Shown: piece after piece, positions 50,313-61,024 of the stretch
Layout: each line of letters opens with the position of its first letter
Position numbering within the stretch: position 1 is the first letter of the stretch
Assembly: GCF_004345735.1 (NCBI RefSeq)
Contig: NZ_SLXL01000005.1
Coordinates: 1-64,000, forward strand
DNA length: 64,000 nucleotides
From: Rhodovulum adriaticum
GTDB lineage: Bacteria; Pseudomonadota; Alphaproteobacteria; Rhodobacterales; Rhodobacteraceae
Direction of reading: 5' to 3'
The notes under the pieces: generated by a model
What the model was told of the DNA's origin: nothing
What the model saw: the letters and a program-made list of their open reading frames with translations, nothing else
Databases searched by the model: none
Translations under genes and position numbers: made by a program

Positions 50313-51211
50313 GCGGTCAGGCCCTCGGGCTCTGCCAATCCGTGCGCGCGGCAACAGGCGGTCACGGTATTGGCCAGCAGACAGGCAATGGTCATCGGCC
50401 CGACCCCGCCCGGAACCGGCGTGATCGCCCCGGCAACCTCTGCCGCGCTGTCAAAGTCCACGTCACCCACCAGCCGCGTCTTGCCCTCGCCCCGCTCTGG
50501 CGCGGGGATGCGGTTGATGCCTACATCGATCACGGTCGCGCCCGGCTTGATCCAGTCGCCGGGGATCATCTGCGGCCGCCCCACCGCAGCCACCAGGATA
50601 TCGGCCCGGCGGCAGACCTGCGCCAGATCGCGCGTGCGGGAATGGGCCACCGTCACGGTGCAATTCTCGCCCAGCAGCAGATGCGCCATGGGCTTGCCCA
50701 CGATGTTGGACCGCCCCACAACGACCGCGTCCAACCCCGACAGATCGCCCAGCCGGTCGCGCAGCATCATCAGACAGCCCAGGGGGGTGCATGGCACCAT
50801 CGCCTTTTGCCCCGTCGCCAACAGCCCGACATTCGAAATATGAAACCCGTCCACATCCTTGGCCGGATCGATCGCGTTGATGACCTTGGCCGCGTCGATA
50901 TGGTCGGGCAGCGGCAGCTGCACCAGTATCCCGTGCACAGCGGGGGCCCCGTTCAGCCGGTCGATCAGCGCCAGCAGCTCGGCCTCGCTGGTTTCCGCGG
51001 GCAGGCGATGTTCGAAAGAGGCCATTCCAACCTCTTTGGTCTGCGCGCCCTTGTTGCGCACATAGACCTGGCTGGCCGGATCTTCGCCGACCAGCACCAC
51101 GGCCAGACCGGGCGTGATCCCGTGTTCCTCGTGCAGGTGGCGCACATGGCCGGCCACCTTTTCGCGAATCGTGGCGGCAAAGTCCTTGCCGTCGATCAGG
51201 GTTGCGCTCAT
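50309..51211 (-). CDS. folD: Bifunctional methylene-THF dehydrogenase/cyclohydrolase FolD
   Basis: The 300-aa enzyme interconverts methylene-, methenyl- and formyl-tetrahydrofolate. The active-site Tyr50 and Lys54 lie in [61 protein letters not shown] and [16 protein letters not shown] are all typical. The start at 51211 overlaps the chorismate mutase stop by 4 nt. With fhs upstream it forms a C1-folate cluster. Confidence 0.96.
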   Translation of the reverse strand: MSATLIDGKDFAATIREKVAGHVRHLHEEHGITPGLAVVLVGEDPASQVYVRNKGAQTKEVGMASFEHRLPAETSEAELLALIDRLNGAPAVHGILVQLPLPDHIDAAKVINAIDPAKDVDGFHISNVGLLATGQKAMVPCTPLGCLMMLRDRLGDLSGLDAVVVGRSNIVGKPMAHLLLGENCTVTVAHSRTRDLAQVCRRADILVAAVGRPQMIPGDWIKPGATVIDVGINRIPAPERGEGKTRLVGDVDFDSAAEVAGAITPVPGGVGPMTIACLLANTVTACCRAHGLAEPEGLTA

Positions 51212-51516
51212 GCCCGGTCCTCCGTCGATCCCATCACACCTTCTTCGCGGCGGATCGACCATTCGATCAACTCCCGCCACAGCCGTTCGGCCAGGTCGGG
51301 GTCCAGCCCCGCCGCCCCGGCCCGCGCCCGCACATTGGCCAGCACCTCATCCACGCGCGCCGGAATCCGTGCAGGCAACCCCTCGCCCGGTTTCAGCGCC
51401 GCGGCGCGGTCGATATAGCCTGCCCGCCGCACCAGCAGCGCCACCAGTTCGCCGTCCAGCGCGTCGATCTCGGCGCGCAGCTCCGCCATGGTCCGGCAAT
51501 CCTGCGGGTTTCGCAT
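51208..51516 (-). CDS. Chorismate mutase (AroQ type)
   Basis: This 102-aa all-helical protein matches AroQ chorismate mutases: [37 protein letters not shown] has the catalytic Arg (Arg14) and the LxxRxxY pattern, then [20 protein letters not shown] closes the fold. It would make prephenate, but the short form can also belong to salicylate-type or regulatory mutases. Its stop overlaps folD (ATGA), an odd pairing of aromatic and folate genes. It lies 69 nt downstream of fhs. Confidence 0.85.
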   Translation of the reverse strand: MRNPQDCRTMAELRAEIDALDGELVALLVRRAGYIDRAAALKPGEGLPARIPARVDEVLANVRARAGAAGLDPDLAERLWRELIEWSIRREEGVMGSTEDRA

Positions 51517-51585
51517 CCGCGCCCCCTCGTTTCAGCCATGCGTTTTGCTTGGCTTACCGCGCGGCGGCGGCACCTGCAATGCGCC

Positions 51586-53262
51586 TCAGAACAACCCCTC
51601 GACCGCGCCCTCGGCGGTCAGCCCGATACCCTCTGCCGCCGGCCGGCTGGGCAGGCCGGGCATGGTCATGATCTCACCGCAGATCACCACGACAAATCCC
51701 GCCCCCGCCGCCAGCCGCACCTCGCGCACCGGAACGGAATGGCCCACCGGCGCCCCGCGCAGGGACGGATCCGTGGAAAAGGAATACTGCGTCTTGGCCA
51801 TGCAGACCGGAAGGTGCCCGTACCCGGCCGTTTCCCAGGCGTGCAACTGGTCGCGAATCCTCTGGTCGGCCAAGACCTCGTCGGCGCGGTAGATCCGCTT
51901 GGCGATGGTTTCGATCTTGTGAAACAGGCCCATCTCATCGGGGTAGAGCGGCGCGAAATTCGCCCGGTCGGCGGCGGCAATCTCCGCCACCCGCGCGGCC
52001 AGCGCCTGCGTGCCCGCGCCCCCCTCGGCCCAATGGGTGCACAGGAGCGCCTCGCTGCCCTGGGTGCGCACATAGGCCTGCACGGCGGCAATCTCGGCCT
52101 CTGTATCGCCGGTGAAATGGTTGATCGCCACCACCACCGGCACACCAAAGGATTTCACATTCTCGATATGCCGCCCCAGATTGGCACAGCCCTTTTCCAC
52201 CGCGGCGACATCCTCGGCGCCCAGATCGTCCTTGCCCAGCCCGCCATTCATCTTCAACGCCCGGACCGTGGCCACAACGACCACGGCCGCAGGCGCCAGC
52301 CCCGCCTTGCGGCACTTGATGTTCATGAATTTCTCGGCGCCCAAATCGGCGCCGAACCCCGCCTCGGTCACCACGAAATCGGCCAGCCGCAGGGCGGTAT
52401 CGGTCGCGATCACCGAATTGCAGCCATGGGCGATATTGGCAAACGGCCCGCCATGGACAAAGGCCGGGGTGTGTTCTAGCGTCTGCACCAGGTTGGGCTG
52501 CAACGCGTCGCGCAACAGCACCGTCATCGCGCCATCGGCCTTCAGGTCGCGCGCCGTAACCGGCGCACGCTCCCGGGTATAGCCAACGATGATGGCGCCC
52601 AGCCGCCGCTGCAGATCGTCCAGATCGGTGGCCAGGCACAGGATCGCCATCACCTCTGAGGCCACGGTGATGTCGAACCCGGTCTCGCGCGGGAAACCGT
52701 TGGAAACACCCCCCAGCGAACAGACAACCTGCCGCAGGGCGCGGTCGTTCATGTCCATCACGCGGCGCCAGGTAATGCGCCGCTGGTCCAGCCCCAGTGC
52801 ATTGCCCCAGTAAATGTGATTGTCGATCATCGCGGCCAGCAGGTTGTGCGCCGCCGTGATCGCGTGAAAATCCCCGGTAAAATGCAGGTTCATGTCCTCC
52901 ATCGGCACGACCTGCGCCCGCCCGCCCCCGGCCGCGCCCCCCTTCATGCCGAAGCAGGGGCCAAGGCTGGCCTCGCGAATGCAGATGGCGGCCTTGTGCC
53001 CCAGCCGCCGCAGCCCGTCGCCCAGCCCCACGGTGGTCGTTGTCTTGCCCTCGCCCGCCGGGGTGGGGTTGATCGCCGTAACCAGAACCAGCCGCCCGCG
53101 CGGACGCCCCGCCAGCCCCGCGATGAACCCGGCGCCCACCTTGGCCTTGTCATGCCCATAGGGCAGCAGCGCCTCTTCGGGGATGCCCAGTTCCGCCCCG
53201 ATCTCTCGGATGGGCCGTTTTTCCGCCGCGCGGGCAATCTCGATATCGCTGGGCTGGTGCAT
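51586..53262 (-). CDS. fhs: Formate-tetrahydrofolate ligase
   Basis: The 558-aa enzyme makes 10-formyl-THF from formate with ATP. The P-loop [10 protein letters not shown] is at 67-76, and [38 protein letters not shown] and [14 protein letters not shown] are diagnostic. Length is standard. The start at 53262 follows GGGGAGGACAG; the frame extends 24 codons further without support. It leads the fhs-chorismate mutase-folD group and supplies C1 units from formate. Confidence 0.96.
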   Translation of the reverse strand: MHQPSDIEIARAAEKRPIREIGAELGIPEEALLPYGHDKAKVGAGFIAGLAGRPRGRLVLVTAINPTPAGEGKTTTTVGLGDGLRRLGHKAAICIREASLGPCFGMKGGAAGGGRAQVVPMEDMNLHFTGDFHAITAAHNLLAAMIDNHIYWGNALGLDQRRITWRRVMDMNDRALRQVVCSLGGVSNGFPRETGFDITVASEVMAILCLATDLDDLQRRLGAIIVGYTRERAPVTARDLKADGAMTVLLRDALQPNLVQTLEHTPAFVHGGPFANIAHGCNSVIATDTALRLADFVVTEAGFGADLGAEKFMNIKCRKAGLAPAAVVVVATVRALKMNGGLGKDDLGAEDVAAVEKGCANLGRHIENVKSFGVPVVVAINHFTGDTEAEIAAVQAYVRTQGSEALLCTHWAEGGAGTQALAARVAEIAAADRANFAPLYPDEMGLFHKIETIAKRIYRADEVLADQRIRDQLHAWETAGYGHLPVCMAKTQYSFSTDPSLRGAPVGHSVPVREVRLAAGAGFVVVICGEIMTMPGLPSRPAAEGIGLTAEGAVEGLF

Positions 53263-53361
53263 CGCCTGTCCTCCCCTCTCCCTGTCCTCAGGGGTACACG
53301 GGTTCCCCGCGCACCGTCCCACCGCCTCCGACATGCCCGGTCCCCATTACGGCACCGCCTG

Positions 53362-53385
53362 TCTTCTTCTTGGCCCCAATACCCC
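53362..53385 (-). repeat. GGGTATTT..CCAAGAAGAAG repeat, copy D
   Basis: On the minus strand the copy reads GGGGTATTGGGG then CCAAGAAGAAG. It lies in the fhs-ftsH gap, 100 nt upstream of the fhs start, next to a GCGGCCCG/CGGGCCGC hairpin (53390-53408). It is the most divergent of the copies. Confidence 0.7.
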
Positions 53386-53437
53386 CATCGCGGCCCGGCA
53401 CGGGCCGCAAAAAGGAATGTGCCGAAGGCACGCAATT

Positions 53438-53472
53438 TAAAAAGAAAACCGCCGCCCCGATGGGGGCGGCGG
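53438..53472 (-). terminator. Intrinsic terminator after ftsH
   Basis: CCGCCGCCCC (53449-53458) and GGGGCGGCGG (53463-53472) form a perfect 10-bp stem. On the minus strand it is followed by TTTTCTTTTT. It begins 15 nt past the ftsH stop and ends the ftsH transcript. Confidence 0.9.
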
Positions 53473-53486
53473 CACTCGTGTCCGGC

Positions 53487-55400
53487 TCAGGCCGAGGGCT
53501 CTGGTTCCATCCCCGGCTTGGGCCGCGTGCGGGTCTTGGGGATCGCCGTGACCGAGGGCATATCCCCGCCCGAGGGCGGCGTATCCTCGTCGTCACCGCG
53601 GTTCAGCGGCTCGCCGTCAATGACCTTCTGGATTTCGGCCCCGGTCAGGGTCTCGTATTCCAGCAGGCCCTGCGCCAGCCGTTCCCATTCTTCGCGCTTC
53701 TCGGTCAGGATGCGCTTGGCGGTATCGTAACCTTCGTCGACGATTTCCTTCACCTTGTCGTCGATGACCTTCTGCGTCGCGGCAGAGTGGTTGGTGCCCC
53801 CGCCATAGGCGCCCAGATAGCTTTCCTGTTCGTTGGCGTAGTCCACATAGCCCAGTTCCGCATCGGCAAAGCCGAACTGCGTAACCATGGCCCGCGCGAT
53901 CTTGGACACCTGTTGGATGTCGCTGGCCGCCCCCGAGGTCACGTTTTCCTTGCCGAATTTCAGCTCTTCGGCCACGCGCCCGCCCATCGCCATGGCGATC
54001 TTGGACTTGTACTTGGTATAGCTGACCGACAGCTGGTCACGCTCGGGCAGGGACAGCACCAGACCCAGGGCACGGCCGCGCGGAATGATCGTCGCCTTGT
54101 GAACGGGATCGTGCTGGGGAACGTTCAGGCCCACGATGGCGTGCCCGGCCTCGTGATAGGCGGTCAACTTCTTCTCGTCCTCGGACATGACCATGGACCG
54201 GCGTTCCGCGCCCATCATCACCTTGTCCTTGGCGTTCTCGAAATCCTCCATCGTGACAAAGCGTCGGCCGACGCGGGCGGCCATCAGCGCCGCCTCGTTC
54301 ACCAGGTTTGCCAGGTCCGCCCCGGCAAAGCCCGGCGTGCCGCGCGCGATCACGCGCAGGTCCACGTCGGGGCCCAGCGGCACGTTGCGGGCATGCACGC
54401 CCAGGATCTTCTCGCGGCCCTTGATGTCGGGATTGGGCACCTGCACCTGCCGGTCGAAACGGCCGGGGCGCAGCAGCGCGGGGTCCAGAACGTCGGGCCG
54501 GTTGGTGGCCGCGATGATGATGACGCCCTCGTTGGCCTCGAACCCGTCCATTTCCACCAGCAACTGGTTCAGCGTCTGTTCACGCTCGTCGTTGCCGCCG
54601 CCATAGCCCACGCCGCGCGATCGGCCCACGGCGTCGATCTCGTCGATGAAGACGATGCAGGGGGCGTTCTTTTTCGCCTGCTCGAACATGTCGCGCACAC
54701 GGGATGCGCCGACGCCCACGAACATTTCCACGAAATCCGACCCCGATATGGTAAAGAAGGGCACACCCGCCTCGCCCGCGATGGCACGGGCCAGCAGCGT
54801 CTTACCCGTCCCCGGCGGGCCGACCAGCAGCGCGCCTTTGGGGATCTTGCCGCCCAGGCGGCTGAATTTCTGCGGGTTGCGCAGGAATTCGACGATCTCT
54901 TCCAGTTCTTCCTTGGCCTCGTCGATGCCGGCCACGTCGTCAAAGGTCACGCGCCCATGCTTTTCGGTCAGCAGCTTGGCCTTGGACTTGCCAAAGCCCA
55001 TGGCGCCGCCGCGCCCGCCGCCCTGCATGCGGTTCATCAGGAACAGCCAGATGCCGATCAGGATGATAAAGGGCAGAAGCGTGCCGACATAGGCCAGCAG
55101 ACCGCTTTGTTCCTGCGGTTCGGCACGCACGTCGATGCCACTGTCCAGCAGGCGGTCGGTCACATCCGCGCCCTGCGGTACGACCGTGGTGACCACGGTC
55201 CCGTCGTTTTCGCGGATCGTCGCGCGCTCGCCATCCAGCGTGACGCTCGTCACCTCCCCGTCCTCGACGCTTTGCAGGAACTCCGAATAGCTGATGGAGC
55301 GCGAGGCCATGGTAGACTGGCCCTCGCTGAAGAGATTGAACAAGGCCAGGATCAGCAGGAAGAGCACGACCCAGAAGGCGATTTGTCTCGCGTTGCCCAC
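53487..55400 (-). CDS. ftsH: ATP-dependent zinc metalloprotease FtsH
   Basis: This 637-aa membrane protease degrades damaged membrane proteins and regulators such as sigma32. Two membrane helices (about 8-26 and 101-122) flank a periplasmic domain. The AAA module has Walker A GPPGTGKT (194-201) and Walker [12 protein letters not shown], and the zinc site is HEAGH (His416, Glu417, His420). The C-terminal tail is acidic and Pro rich. The start is GTG at 55400, 6 nt after AAGGAG. It is the last gene after tilS. Confidence 0.97.
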   Translation of the reverse strand: MGNARQIAFWVVLFLLILALFNLFSEGQSTMASRSISYSEFLQSVEDGEVTSVTLDGERATIRENDGTVVTTVVPQGADVTDRLLDSGIDVRAEPQEQSGLLAYVGTLLPFIILIGIWLFLMNRMQGGGRGGAMGFGKSKAKLLTEKHGRVTFDDVAGIDEAKEELEEIVEFLRNPQKFSRLGGKIPKGALLVGPPGTGKTLLARAIAGEAGVPFFTISGSDFVEMFVGVGASRVRDMFEQAKKNAPCIVFIDEIDAVGRSRGVGYGGGNDEREQTLNQLLVEMDGFEANEGVIIIAATNRPDVLDPALLRPGRFDRQVQVPNPDIKGREKILGVHARNVPLGPDVDLRVIARGTPGFAGADLANLVNEAALMAARVGRRFVTMEDFENAKDKVMMGAERRSMVMSEDEKKLTAYHEAGHAIVGLNVPQHDPVHKATIIPRGRALGLVLSLPERDQLSVSYTKYKSKIAMAMGGRVAEELKFGKENVTSGAASDIQQVSKIARAMVTQFGFADAELGYVDYANEQESYLGAYGGGTNHSAATQKVIDDKVKEIVDEGYDTAKRILTEKREEWERLAQGLLEYETLTGAEIQKVIDGEPLNRGDDEDTPPSGGDMPSVTAIPKTRTRPKPGMEPEPSA

Positions 55401-55478
55401 AGCGTTCTCCTTGAATTTCGGGCAGACGGGCGCCCAGGCCCGGTCCGTTGCCCTAAGATAGAGATAAAGGAACAGGGT

Positions 55479-56696
55479 TCAATGCGATACTAGCCAGTCG
55501 GCAAAGCCCGGCAGCGGCGTGGCCCGCCATCCCTGCGGCCAGCCCGCCAGCGGCGCGGCCACCAGACGGTCCCCGGCCCAGACCGCGGGCGAGGCCAACA
55601 GCGACTGACGCGGCGACCCCGCCGCGCGCCAGTCGGGGCAGGCCGCAAGCCCGCTTTCCCCAAGGGCGCGCACGGTTTCGCCCCCCTGCCCCGGCCCGCT
55701 CACCTGCCAGCGCCCATCCCAGGGCGTGCCGGGCGGCGCCACGGTTTCGGCCACCGCGGCCGGTTCGCGCGTGATACGCAGGCTGTCGCCCTCGCAGGTA
55801 ATCAAGCATCCGTGAAGGGTGACGCGGGGGGCGTTTTCCAGCGTCTCCAGCGCCTTGGTCAACGCCTCGGCGCGGGGGCCATAGGGGGCGCTGGCCACCC
55901 AACGCAGCGCGGCAAGGGACAGCCGGCGGGCGATCTCGGCGGGCAGGTCGCGCAGCCCCGCGCGCGCCAGCAGCAGATCGCCGCGATCCTGACGCACGAT
56001 CCGCCCGGCGGCCTGCACGGTGTAATGCTCCAGCGCCGCGCGCGCCTCGGCCAGCCGCGCCGCTGTCGCGGCCAGCCCGGCAGGGTCCACCCCCAGGGGC
56101 GCCAGCGCCGCCAGGGCCGCGCGGGCACGCACACGGTCGAAACGGGGGTCATCGTTGCTGGGATCCTCGATCCAGTCCTGCCCGCGATCCCGCAGCCAGA
56201 CGCGCAGATCGGCGCGCGGGATTTCCAACAGCGGGCGCAGCCAGGCGATCCCGTCCATCCGGCGCCGGGGTGCCATGCCAGACAGCCCGTCCACCCCCGA
56301 CCCGCGCGCCAGCCGCAGCAGCAGCGTTTCGGCCTGGTCGTCGCGCGTATGGCCCAACGCGACATGGCCGATGCCGCGCGCCCGCGCCCAGTCGGCGATC
56401 AGGCGGTAACGGGCCTGCCGGGCCGCATCTTGCAGATTGCCGCGCCCCTGCCAGCCGCCCCAGGTCAGCGTGTCGTGGGACACCCCCAGCCGGGCGCAGA
56501 CCTGCGCGACAAAGCGGGCCTCGGCCGCAGCCTCGGGGCGCAGGCCGTGATCGACGGTGACGGCATGCAGGGGGCGCCCCCCCACCTCGGCCAGCGCCAG
56601 CAGCAGGGCCAGCGAGTCGCCCCCGCCCGACACTGCCACCCCCAGCGGCACGCCATCCGGGCAATTCCGGGCCAGCGCCGCGGCCATGGCGCTCAC
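55479..56696 (-). CDS. tilS: tRNA(Ile)-lysidine synthase TilS
   Basis: The 405-aa enzyme modifies C34 of the tRNA reading AUA. The PP-loop SGGGDS lies at 23-28, followed by HAVTVDHGLRPEA, GRGNLQDAARQARYRL and ALGHTRDDQAETLLLRLARG. The C-terminal half carries the TilS-specific region (GLRDLPAEIARRLSLAALRW). The chosen GTG at 56696 overlaps the ybgF stop as GTGA; an ATG three codons later (56687) is an alternative. Confidence 0.93.
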   Translation of the reverse strand: MSAMAAALARNCPDGVPLGVAVSGGGDSLALLLALAEVGGRPLHAVTVDHGLRPEAAAEARFVAQVCARLGVSHDTLTWGGWQGRGNLQDAARQARYRLIADWARARGIGHVALGHTRDDQAETLLLRLARGSGVDGLSGMAPRRRMDGIAWLRPLLEIPRADLRVWLRDRGQDWIEDPSNDDPRFDRVRARAALAALAPLGVDPAGLAATAARLAEARAALEHYTVQAAGRIVRQDRGDLLLARAGLRDLPAEIARRLSLAALRWVASAPYGPRAEALTKALETLENAPRVTLHGCLITCEGDSLRITREPAAVAETVAPPGTPWDGRWQVSGPGQGGETVRALGESGLAACPDWRAAGSPRQSLLASPAVWAGDRLVAAPLAGWPQGWRATPLPGFADWLVSH

Positions 56697-57523
56697 TGGC
56701 AGCCGATGCCGGCCATGGCCTGCGCGGCCTCTTGTGCCTCGGCCGTTTCCGGGAAACGGCGGCCGACCTCGCCCAGGGTTACGCAGGCCTCTCGGGCCTG
56801 GCCCAACTCGTCCAGGGCCAGGCCCAGCTTGACCAGCGCCTGCGGGGCCCGGGCGCCCGACGCATCGCCGGAAAAGCTGTCCAGATAGGCGCGCGCCGCG
56901 GCAGAGGTTTCCCCCAGGGCCCAATGCGCCTCTCCGCGCAGGAAATGCGCCTCGGCGGCAAAGGGGCTGACCGGGTAATCCTGCGAAAACGCCGTGAACA
57001 GGTCCACGGCGGTGGCATATTCCCCCGCCTCCAGCGCGGCGCGCGCGGCGTCGAAATCGGCCCGTTCACCGACGGCCAGTTCGGCGGTCTGATCGCCCTG
57101 CGGCGGGGTTGCCGGGGCAGCGGTCGGCAGATCGACACCGCCCAGGGTGGTGGTTTCGCCCAACTGGCTGACGTCGCCGCCCTCCAACTCGACCAGGCGG
57201 AATTCCAGGTCGGCAATGCGGCGCGTGCCATCCTCGACGATGCGCTGAATGCGGTGTTCCATCTCCTCGGCGCGGGCGGTCAGGCGCTGCAATTCCTGCT
57301 CGATCGCGTCGATGCGCTGCAGGGTCGAGCCGCCCGCAGGCGGCACCGAAACACCGCCGGTGGTGGACAATTCCCGCTTCAGCCGCTGCACCTGAACGAA
57401 CAGCACCGACAGTTCCTGACGGATGTCGGCCAGGGTTTCGTCGCGCGTCTGGGCCATGCCAGGCATCCCCGGACCAAGGGCCAGCGCCAGCCCCAGGATC
57501 AGCGCCGCGATGCGCATCGCCAT
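56693..57523 (-). CDS. ybgF: Tol-Pal system protein YbgF/CpoB
   Basis: This 276-aa periplasmic protein has a signal peptide (ending MPGMAQ), a coiled-coil N-terminal part (about 24-105, LQRIDAIEQELQRLTARAEE) and C-terminal TPRs (about 150-276, AALEAGEYATAVDLFTAFSQ, AEAHFLRGEAHWALGET). CpoB links peptidoglycan synthesis with Tol-Pal. It starts 4 nt after pal. Confidence 0.93.
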   Translation of the reverse strand: MAMRIAALILGLALALGPGMPGMAQTRDETLADIRQELSVLFVQVQRLKRELSTTGGVSVPPAGGSTLQRIDAIEQELQRLTARAEEMEHRIQRIVEDGTRRIADLEFRLVELEGGDVSQLGETTTLGGVDLPTAAPATPPQGDQTAELAVGERADFDAARAALEAGEYATAVDLFTAFSQDYPVSPFAAEAHFLRGEAHWALGETSAAARAYLDSFSGDASGARAPQALVKLGLALDELGQAREACVTLGEVGRRFPETAEAQEAAQAMAGIGCQ

Positions 57524-57527
57524 CCCC

Positions 57528-58025
57528 CTAGCTGCCCAGCCCGGCGGTCACGACAGTGACGGCGCGGCGGTTCTTGGCATAGCACGCCTCGACCGAGCAG
57601 ATCTCGATCGGGCGTTCCTTGCCGTAGCTGACGGTCTTCAGCCGCGCCGGCGACACGCCGCGCGCGACCAGGAATTCCTGCACCGCGCTGGCCCGGCGGG
57701 CGCCGAGGGCAAGGTTGTATTCGCGCGTGCCCTGCTCATCGGCATGGCCCTCGATCACCGCTTCGTATTCGGGGTTGGACATCAGCCATCGGGCCTGTGC
57801 CTCCAGCGTGGCGCGGGCGGTGTCGGACAGGGTGCTTTCGTCCACGGCGAAAAGCACGCGATCGCCCACGGTTTCCTGGAAATAGGCCGCCGAGGTCGGA
57901 TCGGAACTGGCCGCCCCGCCGATCCCGCCAGCGCCCCCGCTGCCCCAGCCCATGCCGCTGGGATTGCTGCAGGCCGACAGCGCAAGCGCCGCCGCGATCA
58001 CGATACTGCTGGAGATGCTTCGCAT
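57528..58025 (-). CDS. pal: Peptidoglycan-associated lipoprotein Pal
   Basis: The 165-aa lipoprotein has lipobox LSAC (Cys19), a Gly/Ser-rich linker and an OmpA-like domain with RVLFAVDESTLSDTARATLE, AVIEGHADEQGTREYNLALG and ARRASAVQEFLVARGVS. It ties the outer membrane to peptidoglycan and binds TolB. The start at 58025 follows AAAGGAAA; the frame upstream is spurious. A 73-nt gap to tolB could hold a separate promoter. Confidence 0.96.
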   Translation of the reverse strand: MRSISSSIVIAAALALSACSNPSGMGWGSGGAGGIGGAASSDPTSAAYFQETVGDRVLFAVDESTLSDTARATLEAQARWLMSNPEYEAVIEGHADEQGTREYNLALGARRASAVQEFLVARGVSPARLKTVSYGKERPIEICSVEACYAKNRRAVTVVTAGLGS

Positions 58026-58098
58026 GTCCGGTTTCCTTTCCTCGCTCTGCCTCTTGGGCGGCATCCTATCAGCCGGGTTCTGGTTTGAAAACGCGCGC

Positions 58099-59427
58099 TC
58101 AGGGCAAGAGCGGCGACCAGGCCGGGTCCGACGCCGCCCCTTGCAGGGACACCTGCCGCAGGTTCCGACCCGTGATATCAACGGTATAAAGCGACGGCGC
58201 CCCCTGCGCCCCCGAGGTTTCGCGCGTGAACATGATGACCCGCCCGTTGGGCGCCCATGTCGGCCCCTCATCCAGGAAAGAGGCGGTCAGCAGCCGTTCC
58301 TCGGAGCCATCGGTGCGCATCACCCCGATATGGAACCGGCCCTTGTTCTGCTTGGTAAAGGCGATCAGGTCGCCGCGGGGCGACCAGACCGGCGTGCCAT
58401 AGCGCCCCTGGCCAAAGGAAATGCGCCGCGGTTCACCCCCTGTGACGGGCATGACATAAAGCTGCTGGCTGCCAGAGCGGTCGCTTTCGAACACGATCTG
58501 CTGCCCGTCGGGGGCAAAGCTGGGCGCAGTCTCGATCGAGGGGGCAGAGGTCAGCCGCATGCGCTGTCCGCTGCGCAGATCCAGCATGTAGATATCCGTA
58601 TTCCCCCCCTGCGAGAGCGAGAAGACAACCCGCTGCCCGTCGGGGGCGAAACGCGGGGCAAAGGTCATCGTGCCCGATTGTTCGTCCAGCGCGCGGCGGC
58701 GGGTGCTGGCCACATCCATCAGATAGATGCGGGGAAAGCCGCTTTCGTAGCTGGTGAACAGAACCCGGTCGCCGGTCGGCGAAAACCGCGGCGCCAGCAC
58801 CAGCGCCGAGGCATCGGTCAGGAACTGAACGTTGGCGCCATCGTAATCCATGATCGCCAGGCGTTTCTGGCGGGCGTTCTTGGGGCCGCGTTCAGCCACG
58901 AACACCACGCGGCTGTCGAAATAGCCCGACTCGCCGGTGATCCGGCTATAGACCTGATCCGCCACCTTGTGCGCGACGCGCCGCCAACTGGTGGCCGGCC
59001 CGCCGAATTGCAGACCGTCGCCTAGGGGCGCCTCGGCGAAAACGTCGAACAGCCGGAACTTGACCGTCAGCCGCCCGCTGCCATCCAGCCCCACCGCGCC
59101 TGTAATCAGCGCCTGGGCATTGATCGCCTTCCAGTCGGAAAACTGCACCGGGCTAGCAAAGCTGGTGACGGTGGTCAGGTGCGCCTCTTCGGGGATTTCG
59201 CGAAACAGGCCGGTGCCCGCCAGATCGGCGGCGACCACCCGCGCGATGTTGCGGGCATAATCGGCGGCGCGCGCATCCTCGGCCACGAAATCGGGCACGG
59301 CGACGGGCAGCGGTTCGATCACACCCTCGTCGATCACGATGCGCAGGGGGCCGTCCTGCGCCTGCGCGGGCGCCAAGCCGGCCCCAAGGGCCAGAACAAG
59401 GAAAAGGGTCAGGATACGCGCAATCAT
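58099..59427 (-). CDS. tolB: Tol-Pal system periplasmic protein TolB
   Basis: This 442-aa protein has a signal peptide (ending APAQAQ), the N-terminal TolB domain (IAVPDF-like [26 protein letters not shown]) and a six-bladed propeller with repeats such as [45 protein letters not shown] and [15 protein letters not shown]. It binds Pal and TolA. Its start overlaps the tolA stop by 4 nt. Confidence 0.97.
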   Translation of the reverse strand: MIARILTLFLVLALGAGLAPAQAQDGPLRIVIDEGVIEPLPVAVPDFVAEDARAADYARNIARVVAADLAGTGLFREIPEEAHLTTVTSFASPVQFSDWKAINAQALITGAVGLDGSGRLTVKFRLFDVFAEAPLGDGLQFGGPATSWRRVAHKVADQVYSRITGESGYFDSRVVFVAERGPKNARQKRLAIMDYDGANVQFLTDASALVLAPRFSPTGDRVLFTSYESGFPRIYLMDVASTRRRALDEQSGTMTFAPRFAPDGQRVVFSLSQGGNTDIYMLDLRSGQRMRLTSAPSIETAPSFAPDGQQIVFESDRSGSQQLYVMPVTGGEPRRISFGQGRYGTPVWSPRGDLIAFTKQNKGRFHIGVMRTDGSEERLLTASFLDEGPTWAPNGRVIMFTRETSGAQGAPSLYTVDITGRNLRQVSLQGAASDPAWSPLLP

Positions 59428-60539
59428 CTGGTCCTCATCTTTTCGGGGTCGAATGTCATCTCGATATCACGCCAGCGCGCATATTTCTCGGGCGGAAGCG
59501 GAAAACCGGCACTGCCGCAGCGAATGATCGCGCGGCGGGCGGAATCGTAGACCCGGCGCGCGGCATCTTCGGACCCGCCCGACCAGGACAGCAGGCGGAT
59601 CGTATCGGGGCGCGGCGTGCCGTCCTGTTCCATCTCGACGCCGACAACGACCGTGGTCGCCAACGCCTCGGACGACAACGAGCCCACGTTCCAGCACCGC
59701 GACACCGCCACGCGCAAGCCCTCGCGCTCGCCCGCGTTCAGGGGCGGGCCAGAGGCGGCCAGGCCGCTGCCCGGCGCGCTGGCTTCACCGCCCACCGCCT
59801 GGGCCACGGCATCGGCGATCTGGTCCTCGGGCGCAGGGGCGGGGTCGGCGGCGGGCGGCGTGTCTGTCGGCGCCGGGCGCGCGGGCCGGGCACGCGGGCG
59901 CGGGGAACTGGCCAGCGCGCGGCCCGTGTCGGGGCGTTCCTCGGCCTCGGTCACGATCTCGGTCGTGGCCTCGGGCGGGGCGGCGGCGGGGATCTCTTCG
60001 GCCTCTGCCGGGGCCGCGGGATCGGGCCGGGTGGCAGGCTGCGGCGGCAGGTCGGCGATCGCCACATCCTCGGGCGGGCGTGGCGCGGCCGTGGGGGCCA
60101 CCCGCGCGGCGGGCCGCGGGGGCGCGCTGTCGGGCACGGGGGCCGGGGGCGCGTCGGAAACCTCGGGCGCGGGCGGGGCGGTCACGGTGTCGGTAACCTG
60201 GGTGCCGGGCACGGGCTGCGCGCCGCTGGCATCCGGCGCGTCATCGGGGCGGGCCGGGGCCTGCGGTTCGGGCGGCGCGGGCGTGCGCGGGCGATCCTCG
60301 GGCGCGGGCACGGGCCGGGGCGAGGACGGCAAGGCCGGGCTTTCGGGCGGCGCGACCGCATCCACCGGCGCGGGCGCGGCGGCGGGCTGGTTCAGCGCGG
60401 CGAAGTCCTCGGCCGAAACCAGGCTGACATCGCTGACCTGCATCGGGGCGGGCCGCGGCACGGAAAACAGCCCCGCCAGCATCACCCAGGCGATCAGCAG
60501 CAGGTGCGCCGCGCCCGAAATGTAGATGCCGGTTCTCAT
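59424..60539 (-). CDS. tolA: Tol-Pal system protein TolA
   Basis: The 371-aa protein has an N-terminal membrane helix ([19 protein letters not shown]), a very long Pro/Ala/Glu-rich periplasmic stalk (about 50-260, replacing the helical stalk of enteric TolA) and a C-terminal TolA/TonB-like domain (about 275-371; [31 protein letters not shown]). It couples the TolQR motor to TolB-Pal. It starts 6 nt after tolR. Confidence 0.92.
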   Translation of the reverse strand: MRTGIYISGAAHLLLIAWVMLAGLFSVPRPAPMQVSDVSLVSAEDFAALNQPAAAPAPVDAVAPPESPALPSSPRPVPAPEDRPRTPAPPEPQAPARPDDAPDASGAQPVPGTQVTDTVTAPPAPEVSDAPPAPVPDSAPPRPAARVAPTAAPRPPEDVAIADLPPQPATRPDPAAPAEAEEIPAAAPPEATTEIVTEAEERPDTGRALASSPRPRARPARPAPTDTPPAADPAPAPEDQIADAVAQAVGGEASAPGSGLAASGPPLNAGEREGLRVAVSRCWNVGSLSSEALATTVVVGVEMEQDGTPRPDTIRLLSWSGGSEDAARRVYDSARRAIIRCGSAGFPLPPEKYARWRDIEMTFDPEKMRTR

Positions 60540-60545
60540 CCCCGC

Positions 60546-61022
60546 CTATTCGCCCTGCCCGTCCAGCGCAGGCCCGCCCGGGTCCGTCACCAGCCCGATA
60601 TCGCGGAACCCCGCACCGTTCAGCGCGCCCATGACCTGCACCACGCGTTCATAGGGGATGGCCCCGTCCGCGCGCAGATAGACCTTGTCGTCGCTGCGTT
60701 CGGCCATCACCGCGCGCAGCTTGGGGATCAACGCCTGCGCGGCGATTTCCTCGGTCTGCAGCACGATGCGACCGTCGGCGGTCAGGGTGATGGTCAGCGG
60801 CTCCTCCTGCGCGGCGGGCAGGGATTGCGCCGCGGTTTCCGGCAGCTTTACCGGCACGCCGGTCGTCAGCAGCGGCGCGGCCACCATAAAGATGATCAGC
60901 AACACCAGCATCACGTCCACAAAGGGCGTGACGTTGATTTCCGACATCGCGGGCGGGTGGCGGCGGTGGCGCCGCGCCCGGCGCCCGCCCTGTCCCTTGC
61001 GCGGGGTCAGCGACGCACCCAT
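60546..61022 (-). CDS. tolR: Tol-Pal system motor protein TolR
   Basis: This 158-aa protein has a basic N-terminus (RKGQGGRRARRHRRHPP), one membrane helix with the proton-channel Asp in INVTPFVDVMLVLLIIFMV, and the periplasmic ExbD/TolR domain ending VVQVMGALNGAGFRDIGLVT. It forms the motor with TolQ, whose stop lies 2 nt upstream. Confidence 0.95.
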   Translation of the reverse strand: MGASLTPRKGQGGRRARRHRRHPPAMSEINVTPFVDVMLVLLIIFMVAAPLLTTGVPVKLPETAAQSLPAAQEEPLTITLTADGRIVLQTEEIAAQALIPKLRAVMAERSDDKVYLRADGAIPYERVVQVMGALNGAGFRDIGLVTDPGGPALDGQGE

Positions 61023-61024
61023 GA

